A stretch of DNA of 31,726 nucleotides from an uncultured Eubacterium sp. (GTDB lineage Bacteria; Bacillota; Clostridia; Lachnospirales; CAG-274): assembly GCA_900545305.1 (NCBI GenBank), contig UQYD01000020.1:1-31726 (forward strand). The letters run 5' to 3'. The translations under genes were made by a program, and so were the position numbers. Below the pieces are notes generated by a model that made no database searches, had not been told where the DNA came from, and saw only the letters and a list, made by a program, of their open reading frames with translations. Shown piece by piece: positions 8,004 to 16,350 of the stretch. The stretch's first letter is position 1. The number at the start of each line of letters is the position of its first letter.

Positions 8004-8831
8004 ATGAAGATAGTTGCAGATAGTGGTTGTGATTTCACAACTGAAATGAAAAATAATTCTAATATTGTGCAAGTTCCTTTGACTTTACAAATTAATGATG
8101 AAATTTTTTCTGATACTTTAGATTTAGATATTGTTAATTTTAGAAATAAATTGAGAGAAAATAAGAAAAACAGAAAAACTGCTGCTCCTTCTCCACAGCT
8201 TTATGTTGATGCTTACGGAGGAGATGAAGATGTATTTGTTGTTACTCTTTCTAGCCATTTAAGTGGTTCTTACAACAGTGCTGTTACTGCAAAAGACTTG
8301 TATTTTGATGACTATGGCAAAAAGAATATTTATGTTGTAGATAGCAAAAGTGCATCTGTTGGAGAAACATTAATTGTAAATAAAATATTAGAGCTTAAAG
8401 AAAAGGGTTTATCTTTTGATGAAATAAAAAATGAAATTTGTAATTTCAGAGATAATTTGAATACATATTTTATATTGGAAAATTATGATTCCCTTGTAAA
8501 TACAGGTAGATTAAATCCATATGTGGCTAAATTGGCAGCATTGTTGGGTATAGTTCCTATTTGTGGGGCTGATGATGGTCATGCCGTGCTTACAGCTAAG
8601 GCAAAAGGTATGAAAAAGGCGTATTTAAAGCTTATAGATGATATAACAAAAAAATGTAGTGATACAGAAAACAGAGTTCTCTATATTACACATATTGATG
8701 CCTTGGAAAAGGCTAATGAATTAAAAGAAGTTATGATGTCTAAACTTAATTTTAAGGAATGTCATATTACAGAAGGTAGTGGATTATGCTCATCATATGC
8801 AGATATTGGTGGCTTAATAATTAGCTTTTAA
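8004..8831 (+). CDS. DegV family protein (fatty-acid binding)
   Basis: DegV/FakB-type proteins hold a fatty acid, and some present it to the FakA kinase for phospholipid synthesis. The ATG at 8004 is chosen because GGAGG lies eight bases before it; an in-frame TTG at 7989 overlaps that site. Family landmarks are VADSGCDF near the N-terminus, AAPSPQLYVDAY, TLSSHLSGSYNSA, VDSKSASVGE and YDSLVNTGRLNPYVAKLAALLGIVPI. The length of 275 residues is normal. No fakA-like gene is nearby, so its role as a FakB is not supported by context. The proB T-box promoter begins within about ten bases of the stop, and no terminator separates them. Confidence 0.92.
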   Translation: MKIVADSGCDFTTEMKNNSNIVQVPLTLQINDEIFSDTLDLDIVNFRNKLRENKKNRKTAAPSPQLYVDAYGGDEDVFVVTLSSHLSGSYNSAVTAKDLYFDDYGKKNIYVVDSKSASVGETLIVNKILELKEKGLSFDEIKNEICNFRDNLNTYFILENYDSLVNTGRLNPYVAKLAALLGIVPICGADDGHAVLTAKAKGMKKAYLKLIDDITKKCSDTENRVLYITHIDALEKANELKEVMMSKLNFKECHITEGSGLCSSYADIGGLIISF

Positions 8832-8838
8832 ATTTTTC

Positions 8839-8867
8839 TTGATTAGTTTAAAAAATTGTGATATAAT
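8839..8867 (+). promoter_or_regulatory. Sigma-A-type promoter of the T-box/proB transcript
   Basis: TTGATT (8839-8844), a 17-base spacer and TATAAT (8862-8867) with a TGn extension. The start is expected near 8874, just before the T-box leader. Confidence 0.75.
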
Positions 8868-8873
8868 TCAGCC

Positions 8874-9122
8874 ATAAGTTAAAGGCGTAGATAAGGATTA
8901 GTATTTGTTCCGGATTTTTCAGAGAGAAGATGGTTGGTGAAAATCTTCATTGAAAGGCATTGAACCTCCCTTTGAGCTTATTGACCCAACTAAGTCAGTA
9001 CGGTATCCCCCGTTATAGGGAAAGGCATCAGACTTTAGTTCTCGTGCTGTTGAGAGTGGATTTTTCCAAAATTAGGTGGTACCGCGATAATTCGTCCTGA
9101 GTGTTAAGCTCAGGACTTTTTT
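8874..9122 (+). promoter_or_regulatory. T-box riboswitch leader, probable proline specifier (CCU)
   Basis: The T-box sequence AGGTGGTACCGCGA is at 9074-9087. The terminator hairpin GTCCTGAG (9094-9101)/CTCAGGAC (9109-9116) ends in six T. Stem I shows AGAGAG (8921-8926), GGTTGGTG and the loop-E pair AGTA (8900-8903) with GAA (8962-8964). The triplet after GAA is CCT (8965-8967), a proline codon, which fits the downstream proB. The base after it is C rather than the more usual A, so the specifier is likely, not certain. Uncharged tRNA-Pro would stabilise the antiterminator and turn on proB. Confidence 0.93.
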
Positions 9123-9178
9123 AGTATAAATACAATGGTTTGTATGTTAAGCTACAATAATGAAAAGGAGAATGTAAA

Positions 9179-9979
9179 ATGGAAACTGTAAAAAATAGAA
9201 TTGTAATAAAAGTTGGAACATCAACAATAACTACAGAAACTGGTGAAAATAATTTCAGAACTATGGATAAACTTGCACAGGTATTGTCTGGACTTGCTAA
9301 TGAGGGCTATGAGGTTATTCTTGTGTCTTCAGGGGCTATAGCTGTAGGTGCAAATAAAATGGGACTTCAACAAAAGCCAAAGGAATTAAAATTAAAACAG
9401 GCTGCAGCATCTGTAGGTCAGTGTGAACTTATGCACCTTTATGATAAATTCTTTTCAGAATATGGCAAAATGGTAAGCCAAATTCTTTTAAGTGGTGATG
9501 ATGTTGAAAATCCGGTAAAAAAACAAAATTTAAGAAATACATTCTTTACTCTTATTGAGCATAATATAATACCTATTGTAAATGAAAATGACTCTATATC
9601 TTCAACTGAAATTGAAAATGAAAAGAAACTCTTTAGTGATAATGATACATTGTCAGCTATAGTTGCTATTCTTACAAAGGCATCTAAGTTAATTTTGTTA
9701 TCTGATATTGATGGTTTATATAGTGAAGACCCAAGAAATAATCCTGATGCAAAAATAATACATAAAGTAGAAAAAATTGATGATAAAATAAGAGCTTTGG
9801 CTAGTGGTTCTGGCTCTAACAGAGGTACTGGTGGTATGGTTTCAAAGTTAGATGCAGCAGAAATGGTAACATCTAAGGGTATAGATATGGTAATTGCTCA
9901 TGGTTCTAAGCCAGAAAAGATATTTGATATTATGGATGGAAAAGAAATTGGTACATTTTTTAAAGGTACAGAATTATAA
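9179..9979 (+). CDS. proB: Glutamate 5-kinase
   Basis: It phosphorylates glutamate in the first step of proline synthesis. Motifs of the amino-acid kinase fold are in order: IVIKVGTSTIT (8-18), VILVSSGAIAVGANKMGL, AAASVGQCELM, IPIVNENDS, FSDNDTLSA (usually FGDND), LLSDIDGLYSEDPR and the GTGGM nucleotide loop. At 266 residues it has only the kinase domain and lacks the PUA domain of E. coli ProB, as in many Firmicutes. GGAG precedes the ATG. It sits alone behind a T-box leader; proA, its usual partner, is not beside it. The next gene has its own promoter. Confidence 0.95.
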   Translation: METVKNRIVIKVGTSTITTETGENNFRTMDKLAQVLSGLANEGYEVILVSSGAIAVGANKMGLQQKPKELKLKQAAASVGQCELMHLYDKFFSEYGKMVSQILLSGDDVENPVKKQNLRNTFFTLIEHNIIPIVNENDSISSTEIENEKKLFSDNDTLSAIVAILTKASKLILLSDIDGLYSEDPRNNPDAKIIHKVEKIDDKIRALASGSGSNRGTGGMVSKLDAAEMVTSKGIDMVIAHGSKPEKIFDIMDGKEIGTFFKGTEL

Positions 9980-9986
9980 TAAAATA

Positions 9987-10015
9987 TTGTTAAATTTTTC
10001 CTTTTATGATATACT
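9987..10015 (+). promoter_or_regulatory. Sigma-A-type promoter of the M13 peptidase gene
   Basis: TTGTTA (9987-9992), a 17-base spacer and TATACT (10010-10015) with a TGA extension. Its -10 overlaps an upstream in-frame ATG at 10006, which argues that translation starts at 10045. Confidence 0.72.
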
Positions 10016-10044
10016 GTTCTTATAGCAGGAAAGGGGAGATTTTT

Positions 10045-12411
10045 ATGAAAAGAAAAATAGCATTGCTGTTATCAGTAATTATGACAGTATCAGGCTTATC
10101 TACTAATGTATTTGCAGCTGGTAGTAATACACTTCAGCAGGCAGCATCATCGGCAAAGGTAATAATTAATGATACTGTTACAGTAGGGGATATTAGAGAT
10201 TTATGTAGCAAGTGTCCTGAAAGTTATAACCTTAATATGGATGTTTTCAAAAGCTATAGCGATAGTAATACACTTACAGTAGCAAATGCTTTTAAATTAT
10301 TAAATGACTTGTGTAATAAGTTGCCAGAAGCAAAAGGATATAATTTGTACAGCAAGCCTAATTACGATATGTCTAAGTTAGATGTATACACTAGGGATTA
10401 TGCAAATCTTTATAAGGCTGGATTACTTCCTCAAATGGTAACTAGCAGTATGGGCACAGTTGTTAGTATGAATAGTCAGATGTTAAATGATTTCTTTACA
10501 AATCTTCATAGATACTATGGACAGGAATTGAAAAATGACTACTATGCAACAGAAAATAAAAGTTATTTAGATTCTATGGTATTAGATGAAGATGATGAAA
10601 AATATGAAAAATCTATAATGTCAGATACTCAGACTAAAAATGAAAATAACTATGATAAAATACTTGATGACATAGTAAAGGGTACATATGCAGAGGGAAC
10701 AAAAGAAAGACAGGTGCAGGATTTCTACAAATCCCTTATAGATATGGATGCAAGAAATGCCAGAGGAGCAGAACCTATTAAAAAGTATTTAGATGGCATT
10801 GATAAGGCAAACAATCTTAATGAACTTTTGAGTTACTTAAAGGAGAGTTGCAATATTTATAATTATCCATTAATTGGTTTTGCGTATGATGTTGATTTGA
10901 ATGATTCTACAAAATCTACAATTTATCTTAGCCCTTGTGTTGATGAAAGTATTGCTGATATGTATAGATATGCAACTACTACAGATGTAAACCAAAAGAT
11001 TATGGAATACTATGTAGACTATTTTACAGATGCTGGCGAAGATGATGCAACTGCAAAGAAAGATGCAAAGAATTATGATATTATTGCTAGACAAGTTGCA
11101 CAGGCAATGACAAGAGACAACAATAATTCTTTTGATGATTATATGGACGGCAAGGATGTAAAGCAGGTTAAACTTTCAGAAGTTCAGAAATATTATAAGA
11201 CTCTTAATATTGCTGATTTATGTAAGAGTTTCGGATTTAATGTAACAGATTCTAACTGTTGTACAATTAATTTTGAAGCTACAAAGGCTTGGGGATCATA
11301 TTTAGATAATTCTCGTATTGAACAGTTAAAGGCTTTAGCTAAGTTTAATATTATAAATATTTATTCAGAAGCTTTAGACTACAATGTTTATTATGGAAAA
11401 AATAAAATAGTTTCAAAAGATGAAATGAAAGAAGATGTAAAAGACATTGTAGAACACTATATGGGTACATATCTTGACCAGATTTACTGCGAAAAGTATT
11501 TACCAAAGGGTGCAAAAGAAGATGTTACATCAATAGCTAAAGAAGTTATTAACCAGTATAAGAATAGAATTAACAAGTTGGATTGGCTCAGTGATGCATC
11601 TAAGAAAGAGGCAATTAAGAAACTTGACAATATGATTATTACTGTAGGTAATCCGGATTGGTCAGATATATTTGTTGACTTTAAACTTCCAACACTTGAA
11701 AATGGTGGTAATTCATTTGTTTACTTTGAAAAAATGTATTCACAGCTTTCAGCTAGTGAAGCAGCAAAAATGAATAAACCTCATACAAGAATTTATTGGG
11801 AAACAGGTTCAGTAGTTTATTGTAATGCAGAATATGTCAGAAGAACAAATTCAATTAATATCTATACAGGTATATTACAAGACCCTATTTATAGCCCATC
11901 ATATAGCAGAGAAAAGAAGTTAGGCTCAATCGGTTATATTATTGCTCATGAAATCTCTCACGCTTTTGATGCTAGTGGTGCTGATTATGATGAAAATGGT
12001 AATAATAAGCCATGGTGGAATGATAAAGAAAAAGAAACATTTGAAGATAAGTGTGATAGTGTAGTAAAATTATACGATAGCAAGCCTTTGGTAACAGATT
12101 TATACACTTCAGGTGCAAAAACAGAAGATGAAAATGTTGCTGATATAAGTGCTATGAGATGCGTTCTTGATATAATGAATACTATTGAAAACGCAGATTA
12201 CAAATCTTTCTTCAATTCTTTTGCCAGTTCATTTGTCGGAGGGGCTACAAGAAAATACCTTGCATATTTGATAAGTGAAGACGAACACGCAAATTATGGG
12301 GTAAGAGTTAATACTGTACTTAGTAACTTCCAGGAATTCTATGATACTTATGGAATATCTGAAGGTGACGCAATGTACGTTAAACCGGAAAATAGAATAA
12401 CAATTTGGTAA
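10045..12411 (+). CDS. Secreted M13 (neprilysin/PepO-type) zinc metallopeptidase
   Basis: It should cleave short peptides outside the cell. The ATG at 10045 follows AGGGGAG and opens a signal peptide (MKRKIALLLSVIMTVSGLSTNVFAA). The zinc site is HEISH (His635, Glu636, His639) with the third ligand in ENVAD (Glu696; Asp700 supports it). The M13 substrate-binding strand is CNAEYVRRTNSINIYTGILQDPI, and the family ending (SEGDAMYVKPENRITIW) is intact. Residues of about 47-140 precede the M13 domain and resemble degenerate S-layer-homology sequence (LTVANAFKLLNDL, LDVYTRDYANLYKAGLLPQ), an inference that would place the enzyme on the wall. At 788 residues it is longer than the usual ~630-700 because of that extension. 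It has its own promoter and a shared terminator. Confidence 0.92.
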   Translation: MKRKIALLLSVIMTVSGLSTNVFAAGSNTLQQAASSAKVIINDTVTVGDIRDLCSKCPESYNLNMDVFKSYSDSNTLTVANAFKLLNDLCNKLPEAKGYNLYSKPNYDMSKLDVYTRDYANLYKAGLLPQMVTSSMGTVVSMNSQMLNDFFTNLHRYYGQELKNDYYATENKSYLDSMVLDEDDEKYEKSIMSDTQTKNENNYDKILDDIVKGTYAEGTKERQVQDFYKSLIDMDARNARGAEPIKKYLDGIDKANNLNELLSYLKESCNIYNYPLIGFAYDVDLNDSTKSTIYLSPCVDESIADMYRYATTTDVNQKIMEYYVDYFTDAGEDDATAKKDAKNYDIIARQVAQAMTRDNNNSFDDYMDGKDVKQVKLSEVQKYYKTLNIADLCKSFGFNVTDSNCCTINFEATKAWGSYLDNSRIEQLKALAKFNIINIYSEALDYNVYYGKNKIVSKDEMKEDVKDIVEHYMGTYLDQIYCEKYLPKGAKEDVTSIAKEVINQYKNRINKLDWLSDASKKEAIKKLDNMIITVGNPDWSDIFVDFKLPTLENGGNSFVYFEKMYSQLSASEAAKMNKPHTRIYWETGSVVYCNAEYVRRTNSINIYTGILQDPIYSPSYSREKKLGSIGYIIAHEISHAFDASGADYDENGNNKPWWNDKEKETFEDKCDSVVKLYDSKPLVTDLYTSGAKTEDENVADISAMRCVLDIMNTIENADYKSFFNSFASSFVGGATRKYLAYLISEDEHANYGVRVNTVLSNFQEFYDTYGISEGDAMYVKPENRITIW

Positions 12412-12417
12412 AAAATA

Positions 12418-12445
12418 AAGCGACTGATTTTTGTCAGTCGCTTTT
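12418..12445. terminator. Bidirectional terminator between the M13 peptidase and ldh
   Basis: AAGCGACTGA (12418-12427) pairs with TCAGTCGCTT (12434-12443). T runs lie on both sides, suiting the convergent genes. Confidence 0.9.
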
Positions 12446-12453
12446 GTTGTATA

Positions 12454-13407
12454 TTATAAATCTAATGTGTCAAGAATAGACTTTAACTCTGTAGCAGATG
12501 CCTTTAAAGCATTCTGTTCATTGTGGTCAAGTCTAATCTTTAATACCTGTTGAATACCGTTAGAACCTACAATAGCAGGAACACTCATACAAATATCTTC
12601 AAGGTCATAGTTTATTCTTTCCTCGTGATAAGAACTTACAGGAAGAATACTGTGTTCATCGTGAACAATACTTTCACAAATTCTTCTGACAGAAAGGGCA
12701 ATACCATAGTATGTTGCACCTTTTTTCTTAATTATTTCATAAGCACTGTTTTTAACTTCTTCGTATAATGCCTGTTCATTTTCGTTATGATTTGTCTTGT
12801 GACCTCTAAGCTCACAGAAGTCAGTAATAGGAATACCGCTTACGTTAGCACTTGACCATACAGCAAGCTCGCTATCACCGTGTTCACCAATGATATAAGC
12901 ATGAACACTCTTTGGGTTTACATCAAGATGCTTGCCTAAAAGATACTTTAATCTGGCAGAGTCAAGAACTGTACCACTACCAATTACTCTGTTCTTAGGG
13001 AAACCTGAAAGCTTTAATGTAACATAAGTTAAAATATCAACAGGATTACTTACTACAAGAAGAATAGCATCTTTGTTGTATTTTACAATTTCAGGGATAA
13101 TGCTCTTGAAAATTGCAACATTCTTGTTTACAAGGTCAAGTCTTGTTTCTCCAGGTTTCTGACCAGCACCAGCAGTAATAATAATAATACCAGCATCTTT
13201 ACAGTCAGAATAGTCGCCAGCATAAATATCCATTCTTCTTACGTAAGGAAGACCGTGGCTAATATCCATAGCTTCGCCTTCAGCTTTTTCCTTATTTACA
13301 TCTATTAAAACTAGTTCGTTAAAAAGTCCACTTTCCATAAGTGCAAAGGCAGAACTTGAACCAACAAATCCACAACCAATTACAGCACATTTTCTTAAAT
13401 TTGCCAT
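12454..13407 (-). CDS. ldh: L-lactate dehydrogenase
   Basis: It reduces pyruvate to L-lactate and reoxidises NADH in fermentation. The Rossmann motif VIGCGFVGSS spans 9-18, and Asp36 (VLIDVN) selects NAD. The substrate loop GQKPGETRLDLVNKN carries Arg89. DSAR (149-152) and the catalytic GEHGDSE (His176) follow, and SVPAIVGSNGI is the typical C-terminal segment. The GEHGDSE and loop sequences favour lactate over malate dehydrogenase. The length of 317 residues is normal. AAAGGAG lies before the ATG. The 300 bases upstream hold a promoter and two Rex-like palindromes, so expression probably follows the NADH/NAD ratio. Confidence 0.95.
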   Translation of the reverse strand: MANLRKCAVIGCGFVGSSSAFALMESGLFNELVLIDVNKEKAEGEAMDISHGLPYVRRMDIYAGDYSDCKDAGIIIITAGAGQKPGETRLDLVNKNVAIFKSIIPEIVKYNKDAILLVVSNPVDILTYVTLKLSGFPKNRVIGSGTVLDSARLKYLLGKHLDVNPKSVHAYIIGEHGDSELAVWSSANVSGIPITDFCELRGHKTNHNENEQALYEEVKNSAYEIIKKKGATYYGIALSVRRICESIVHDEHSILPVSSYHEERINYDLEDICMSVPAIVGSNGIQQVLKIRLDHNEQNALKASATELKSILDTLDL

Positions 13408-13455
13408 GAGTAAATTAACTCCTTTCGTTCATATACAATTTGTTTTTAAAAGTGA

Positions 13456-13473
13456 TTGATAAATAATTAACAA
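13456..13473. promoter_or_regulatory. Rex-like operator 1 upstream of ldh
   Basis: TTGATAAATAATTAACAA matches the Rex consensus TTGTTAA-N4-TTAACAA with one difference. It lies between the presumed transcript start (~13481) and the ldh ATG, where bound Rex would block elongation. Confidence 0.65.
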
Positions 13474-13487
13474 TTACTATGCTTGAT

Positions 13488-13516
13488 ATTATAGCATTAA
13501 ATTTCAATTTTTACCA
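13488..13516 (-). promoter_or_regulatory. Probable ldh promoter
   Basis: Read on the - strand: TGGTAA (13511-13516), a 17-base spacer and a perfect TATAAT (13488-13493). The -35 box is weak. The leader is about 75 bases. Confidence 0.5.
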
Positions 13517-13575
13517 GTAGAATATATTTTGTATACGTTTAGAATTAATTGTTATTTTTTAGTCAAATTTACTTT

Positions 13576-13593
13576 TTGATAATATTTTCACAA
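13576..13593. promoter_or_regulatory. Rex-like operator 2 upstream of ldh
   Basis: TTGATAATATTTTCACAA fits TTGTKAA-N4-TTMACAA with one difference in the left arm. It is 120 bases from operator 1, upstream of the promoter. Confidence 0.55.
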
Positions 13594-13709
13594 ATGTTAT
13601 TTTGTTATCTTTAAAATTAACAACATAATATTTATCACTTAGAAAAAATAGCATAGGGCATTATACACAACAAAAATTAATCTAAAAACATATTTTTGTT
13701 AAAAAATAA

Positions 13710-14168
13710 TTATATTAAATTGTTATTTGCTAAATAATCTAAAAATCCCTCACAGCCTTCAACAATATCGTCGTATGTTAAATCAAAATTTCCAGTATAC
13801 CAAGGGTCAGAAATATCTCTGGTACTTTTACCGTATTCTAATAGTAAATGTACCTTGTTTTCTGGGTCAGAACCAATAATTCGCTTTAAATTTTTAATGT
13901 TGTAGCTGTCCATACAAAGTATAAAATCATTGTTTTTATAATCTTCTTTTTCAAAATGTGTAGCACCTCTTTTTGAAAAGGGAATACTGTGAGCTGTTAA
14001 AACTCTTTTAGTACCTGGATGAATGTCATTTCCTATTTCTTCGTAGCTAGTAGCAGATGATGATACAGAAATGTCTATACCTCTGTCCTTTGCCATTTTC
14101 TTTAATATAAATTCAGCCATTGGTGAACGACAAATATTGCCGTGGCAAACAAAATTTACTTTTATCAT
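13710..14168 (-). CDS. Low-molecular-weight protein tyrosine phosphatase
   Basis: It removes phosphate from tyrosine (or arginine) on proteins. The P-loop CHGNICRS carries nucleophile Cys8 and Arg14 (CX5R), followed by PMAEFILK. The general acid is Asp121 in DPWYTGNFD. The length of 152 residues is normal. AGGAG lies before the ATG on the - strand. No tyrosine kinase or capsule gene is adjacent, so its target is unknown. No convincing terminator lies between it and ldh, so some read-through into ldh is possible. Confidence 0.93.
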   Translation of the reverse strand: MIKVNFVCHGNICRSPMAEFILKKMAKDRGIDISVSSSATSYEEIGNDIHPGTKRVLTAHSIPFSKRGATHFEKEDYKNNDFILCMDSYNIKNLKRIIGSDPENKVHLLLEYGKSTRDISDPWYTGNFDLTYDDIVEGCEGFLDYLANNNLI

Positions 14169-14225
14169 AATGTTTGAACTCCTATCAACTATATTATTGT
14201 ACCCTGTTTTTAAAGGGCTATGATG

Positions 14226-14234
14226 AGTATACCA
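14226..14234 (-). promoter_or_regulatory. Extended -10 promoter of the tyrosine phosphatase gene
   Basis: On the - strand TGGTATACT gives a TATACT -10 with the TGn extension, about 58 bases before the ATG. The -35 (TGGATA) is weak. Confidence 0.45.
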
Positions 14235-14485
14235 TAATTGAAGTTAATTATCCATATTTGAAAACATAGTAAATTTAAATATATTTTTTGCTAAATAATA
14301 CTATATTTTAAAAGAAATATATATATATTTACTAAAAATGTACACAATAAGTTGATTATAAACTCTAAAAATGTTAAAATATAATTAAAGATATATTAAA
14401 ATTTAATTAGAAAAGTGGTGATAGTTAATTAATTCAGAGTAATATATCTTAAAATTTAGTAAAATTATTTATTGGGAGGGGTAAA
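14235..14485. other. AT-rich intergenic region at the entry to the toxin island
   Basis: Very AT-rich, with no gene. It divides the - strand phosphatase gene from the + strand surface-protein operon. TATAAT at 14380-14385 is the best -10 for that operon, but the nearest -35-like box (TTGATT, 14352-14357) is 22 bases away, too far for a standard promoter. The start signal of the operon is therefore unresolved. Confidence 0.4.
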
Positions 14486-16339
14486 ATGAAAAAAATATTT
14501 ATTATTTTTAATCTGTTATTTTTACTTTTAGGAACTAATATTGTTTTTGCAGATATAACAGATACAAATGTTTTTTCTGATTTTGTTAAAGAAAATGAAT
14601 CAGAATGGTTATTTGGAGATGGAAATTTAGACTTTGCGGGTAGCATAAAAACCGAAAAAAGTGTAGATGGACTAACGCTTATGCCGGGGATATATATAGA
14701 TGTAAGCATGAGAAGAGAGTTTAATGGTAGATTTTATAGTGGATATGCTTATTTTCCACAAAATGGGACTAAAGAAAATGGCTCCGTTAAATTTAACGTT
14801 AGTGGTGACTGTGAAATTTATATACTGGGACGTTCAAATGATGTCAATGTTACTAGGCATTATGTTCTGTATGACGAAAAGACTGGAAAAAGTCAAACAT
14901 TGGCTGTAAATGCAGTTGGTACATATAAATTCAAATATACAGGGGCTTCTACTACATTGTGTTTATATGCACAAGATGGAGCTGTAAGAGCATATGCAAT
15001 TTATGTACATAAATATGATGCTACGGAACATACTCCATTGTCTGATGGTCAAAAATATGAATGGGATTTTGACTCGTCTATATTTGGAGATACAAAGTTT
15101 GATATTAATAAGAATGTTTCATATAACAATATGAATTTATTTGCAAGCAAAGATTATGCAATGAAATACAATCCATCAGTAAATTATAACGATGCAAAAG
15201 TTAGAAATACTGGGGCAATAGATTTAGTAGGCGATTGTAAATCAGGAAGCAGACAAATAGATTTTCCTGTTTTTCCAAATTCAGATGTTTATATAACAGC
15301 AAGAACAAGTGATTCATCTAGTAAAAGAAAATTAATTGTTACAACAAATTATTCTGAATATTTAAAAGATGAAGACGGCAAATCATTAGATATGTTGATA
15401 CAGCCAACTATAACAACGCAAAGGATAAAATATAATGGTGATGGTGGAAGAATGTGTTTGCGGTCTTTTGATAGCGGTATAAGAGTTTATAAAATTACAG
15501 TTATTCCTAGATTAGATAACTATATTGAAAATAAAAGTTGGGACTTCTCCAATAATGAAAACTTTACTGCTCATACAGTAGATAGCACAGAAGTAATAGA
15601 TAATTTAGAATTAATTAGTGTACCTTATTATAATGTCATTATAAAAAATACAGATAATAATTTGTATTCTAAGGCGTTAAGTTTAAGAGGAAGTTATTTC
15701 TCTCATGGTGGAGCAATAGCGTTTAACATATCTAATAGTGAAGGTTCTGATAAAGTAAGATGTGCGAGAAAAATAAAGATTACTGCAAATTCAGAAAATA
15801 CAAATGCTAGTTTATTTATTGCTAATGATTCAGGTTATTTAATTGGGAAAGATTATTTAAATAAAGAAATTAATGAATACGCATTTGATTATACAGGACC
15901 TTATGATAAATTATATATTTATACAAATGATACAAGTAGTAATGGAGTGAATATATATAAAATTGAAGTTGAAAATGGAAATACTTTAATTCCTGATACT
16001 ACAAAGCAAATAAATGTTGAACAGGGCAAAACATATAAATACTTTTATACATTAGAAAATGTAACTAATATAAAAGATTTTGTTTATACAATTTATTATG
16101 ACAGTAGTGTTATAGATATTACAAAATTATTTGATGAAGACCAAGGTGCGTATAATATTACTGTACCGGTATTGCAAAATAATGGAGCAATTACCATTTT
16201 AGAAAATAAAAATGGTATCTTAAAGTTCAAGGTAGATAAGAATATTAAAAATTGGAGTGGTATAATTGCTTCAATAGAGTGTAAAGCTAAACAAACTGCT
16301 ACTACTTCTATTAAACTTAAAGCAGTAGTAGCTGAATAG
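14486..16339 (+). CDS. Secreted protein with three beta repeats and a cohesin-like C-terminus
   Basis: I do not recognise a named family. Residues 1-22 are a signal peptide. Three related segments of about 135-147 residues follow, each opening with W-x-F and closing with a hydrophobic Y-x-I-x-V strand: about 41-174, 193-339 and 352-495. The repeats look like beta-sandwich, possibly carbohydrate-binding, modules. Residues of about 506-617 (VEQGKTYKYFYTLENVTNIKDFVYTIYYDSSVIDI...) resemble cohesin-type or Ig-like surface domains. GGGAGGGG precedes the ATG. The RHS gene begins 11 bases after the stop, so the two are an operon. It may hold the RHS protein at the surface or bind wall sugar; that is inference. 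Confidence 0.85.
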   Translation: MKKIFIIFNLLFLLLGTNIVFADITDTNVFSDFVKENESEWLFGDGNLDFAGSIKTEKSVDGLTLMPGIYIDVSMRREFNGRFYSGYAYFPQNGTKENGSVKFNVSGDCEIYILGRSNDVNVTRHYVLYDEKTGKSQTLAVNAVGTYKFKYTGASTTLCLYAQDGAVRAYAIYVHKYDATEHTPLSDGQKYEWDFDSSIFGDTKFDINKNVSYNNMNLFASKDYAMKYNPSVNYNDAKVRNTGAIDLVGDCKSGSRQIDFPVFPNSDVYITARTSDSSSKRKLIVTTNYSEYLKDEDGKSLDMLIQPTITTQRIKYNGDGGRMCLRSFDSGIRVYKITVIPRLDNYIENKSWDFSNNENFTAHTVDSTEVIDNLELISVPYYNVIIKNTDNNLYSKALSLRGSYFSHGGAIAFNISNSEGSDKVRCARKIKITANSENTNASLFIANDSGYLIGKDYLNKEINEYAFDYTGPYDKLYIYTNDTSSNGVNIYKIEVENGNTLIPDTTKQINVEQGKTYKYFYTLENVTNIKDFVYTIYYDSSVIDITKLFDEDQGAYNITVPVLQNNGAITILENKNGILKFKVDKNIKNWSGIIASIECKAKQTATTSIKLKAVVAE

Positions 16340-16350
16340 GGGGCGAAAAT

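Noticed and set aside
13690..13712. A/T-only hairpin after the tyrosine phosphatase gene as a terminator
   Set aside because: The stem is only A-T pairs and would be too weak to stop polymerase; read-through towards ldh remains possible.
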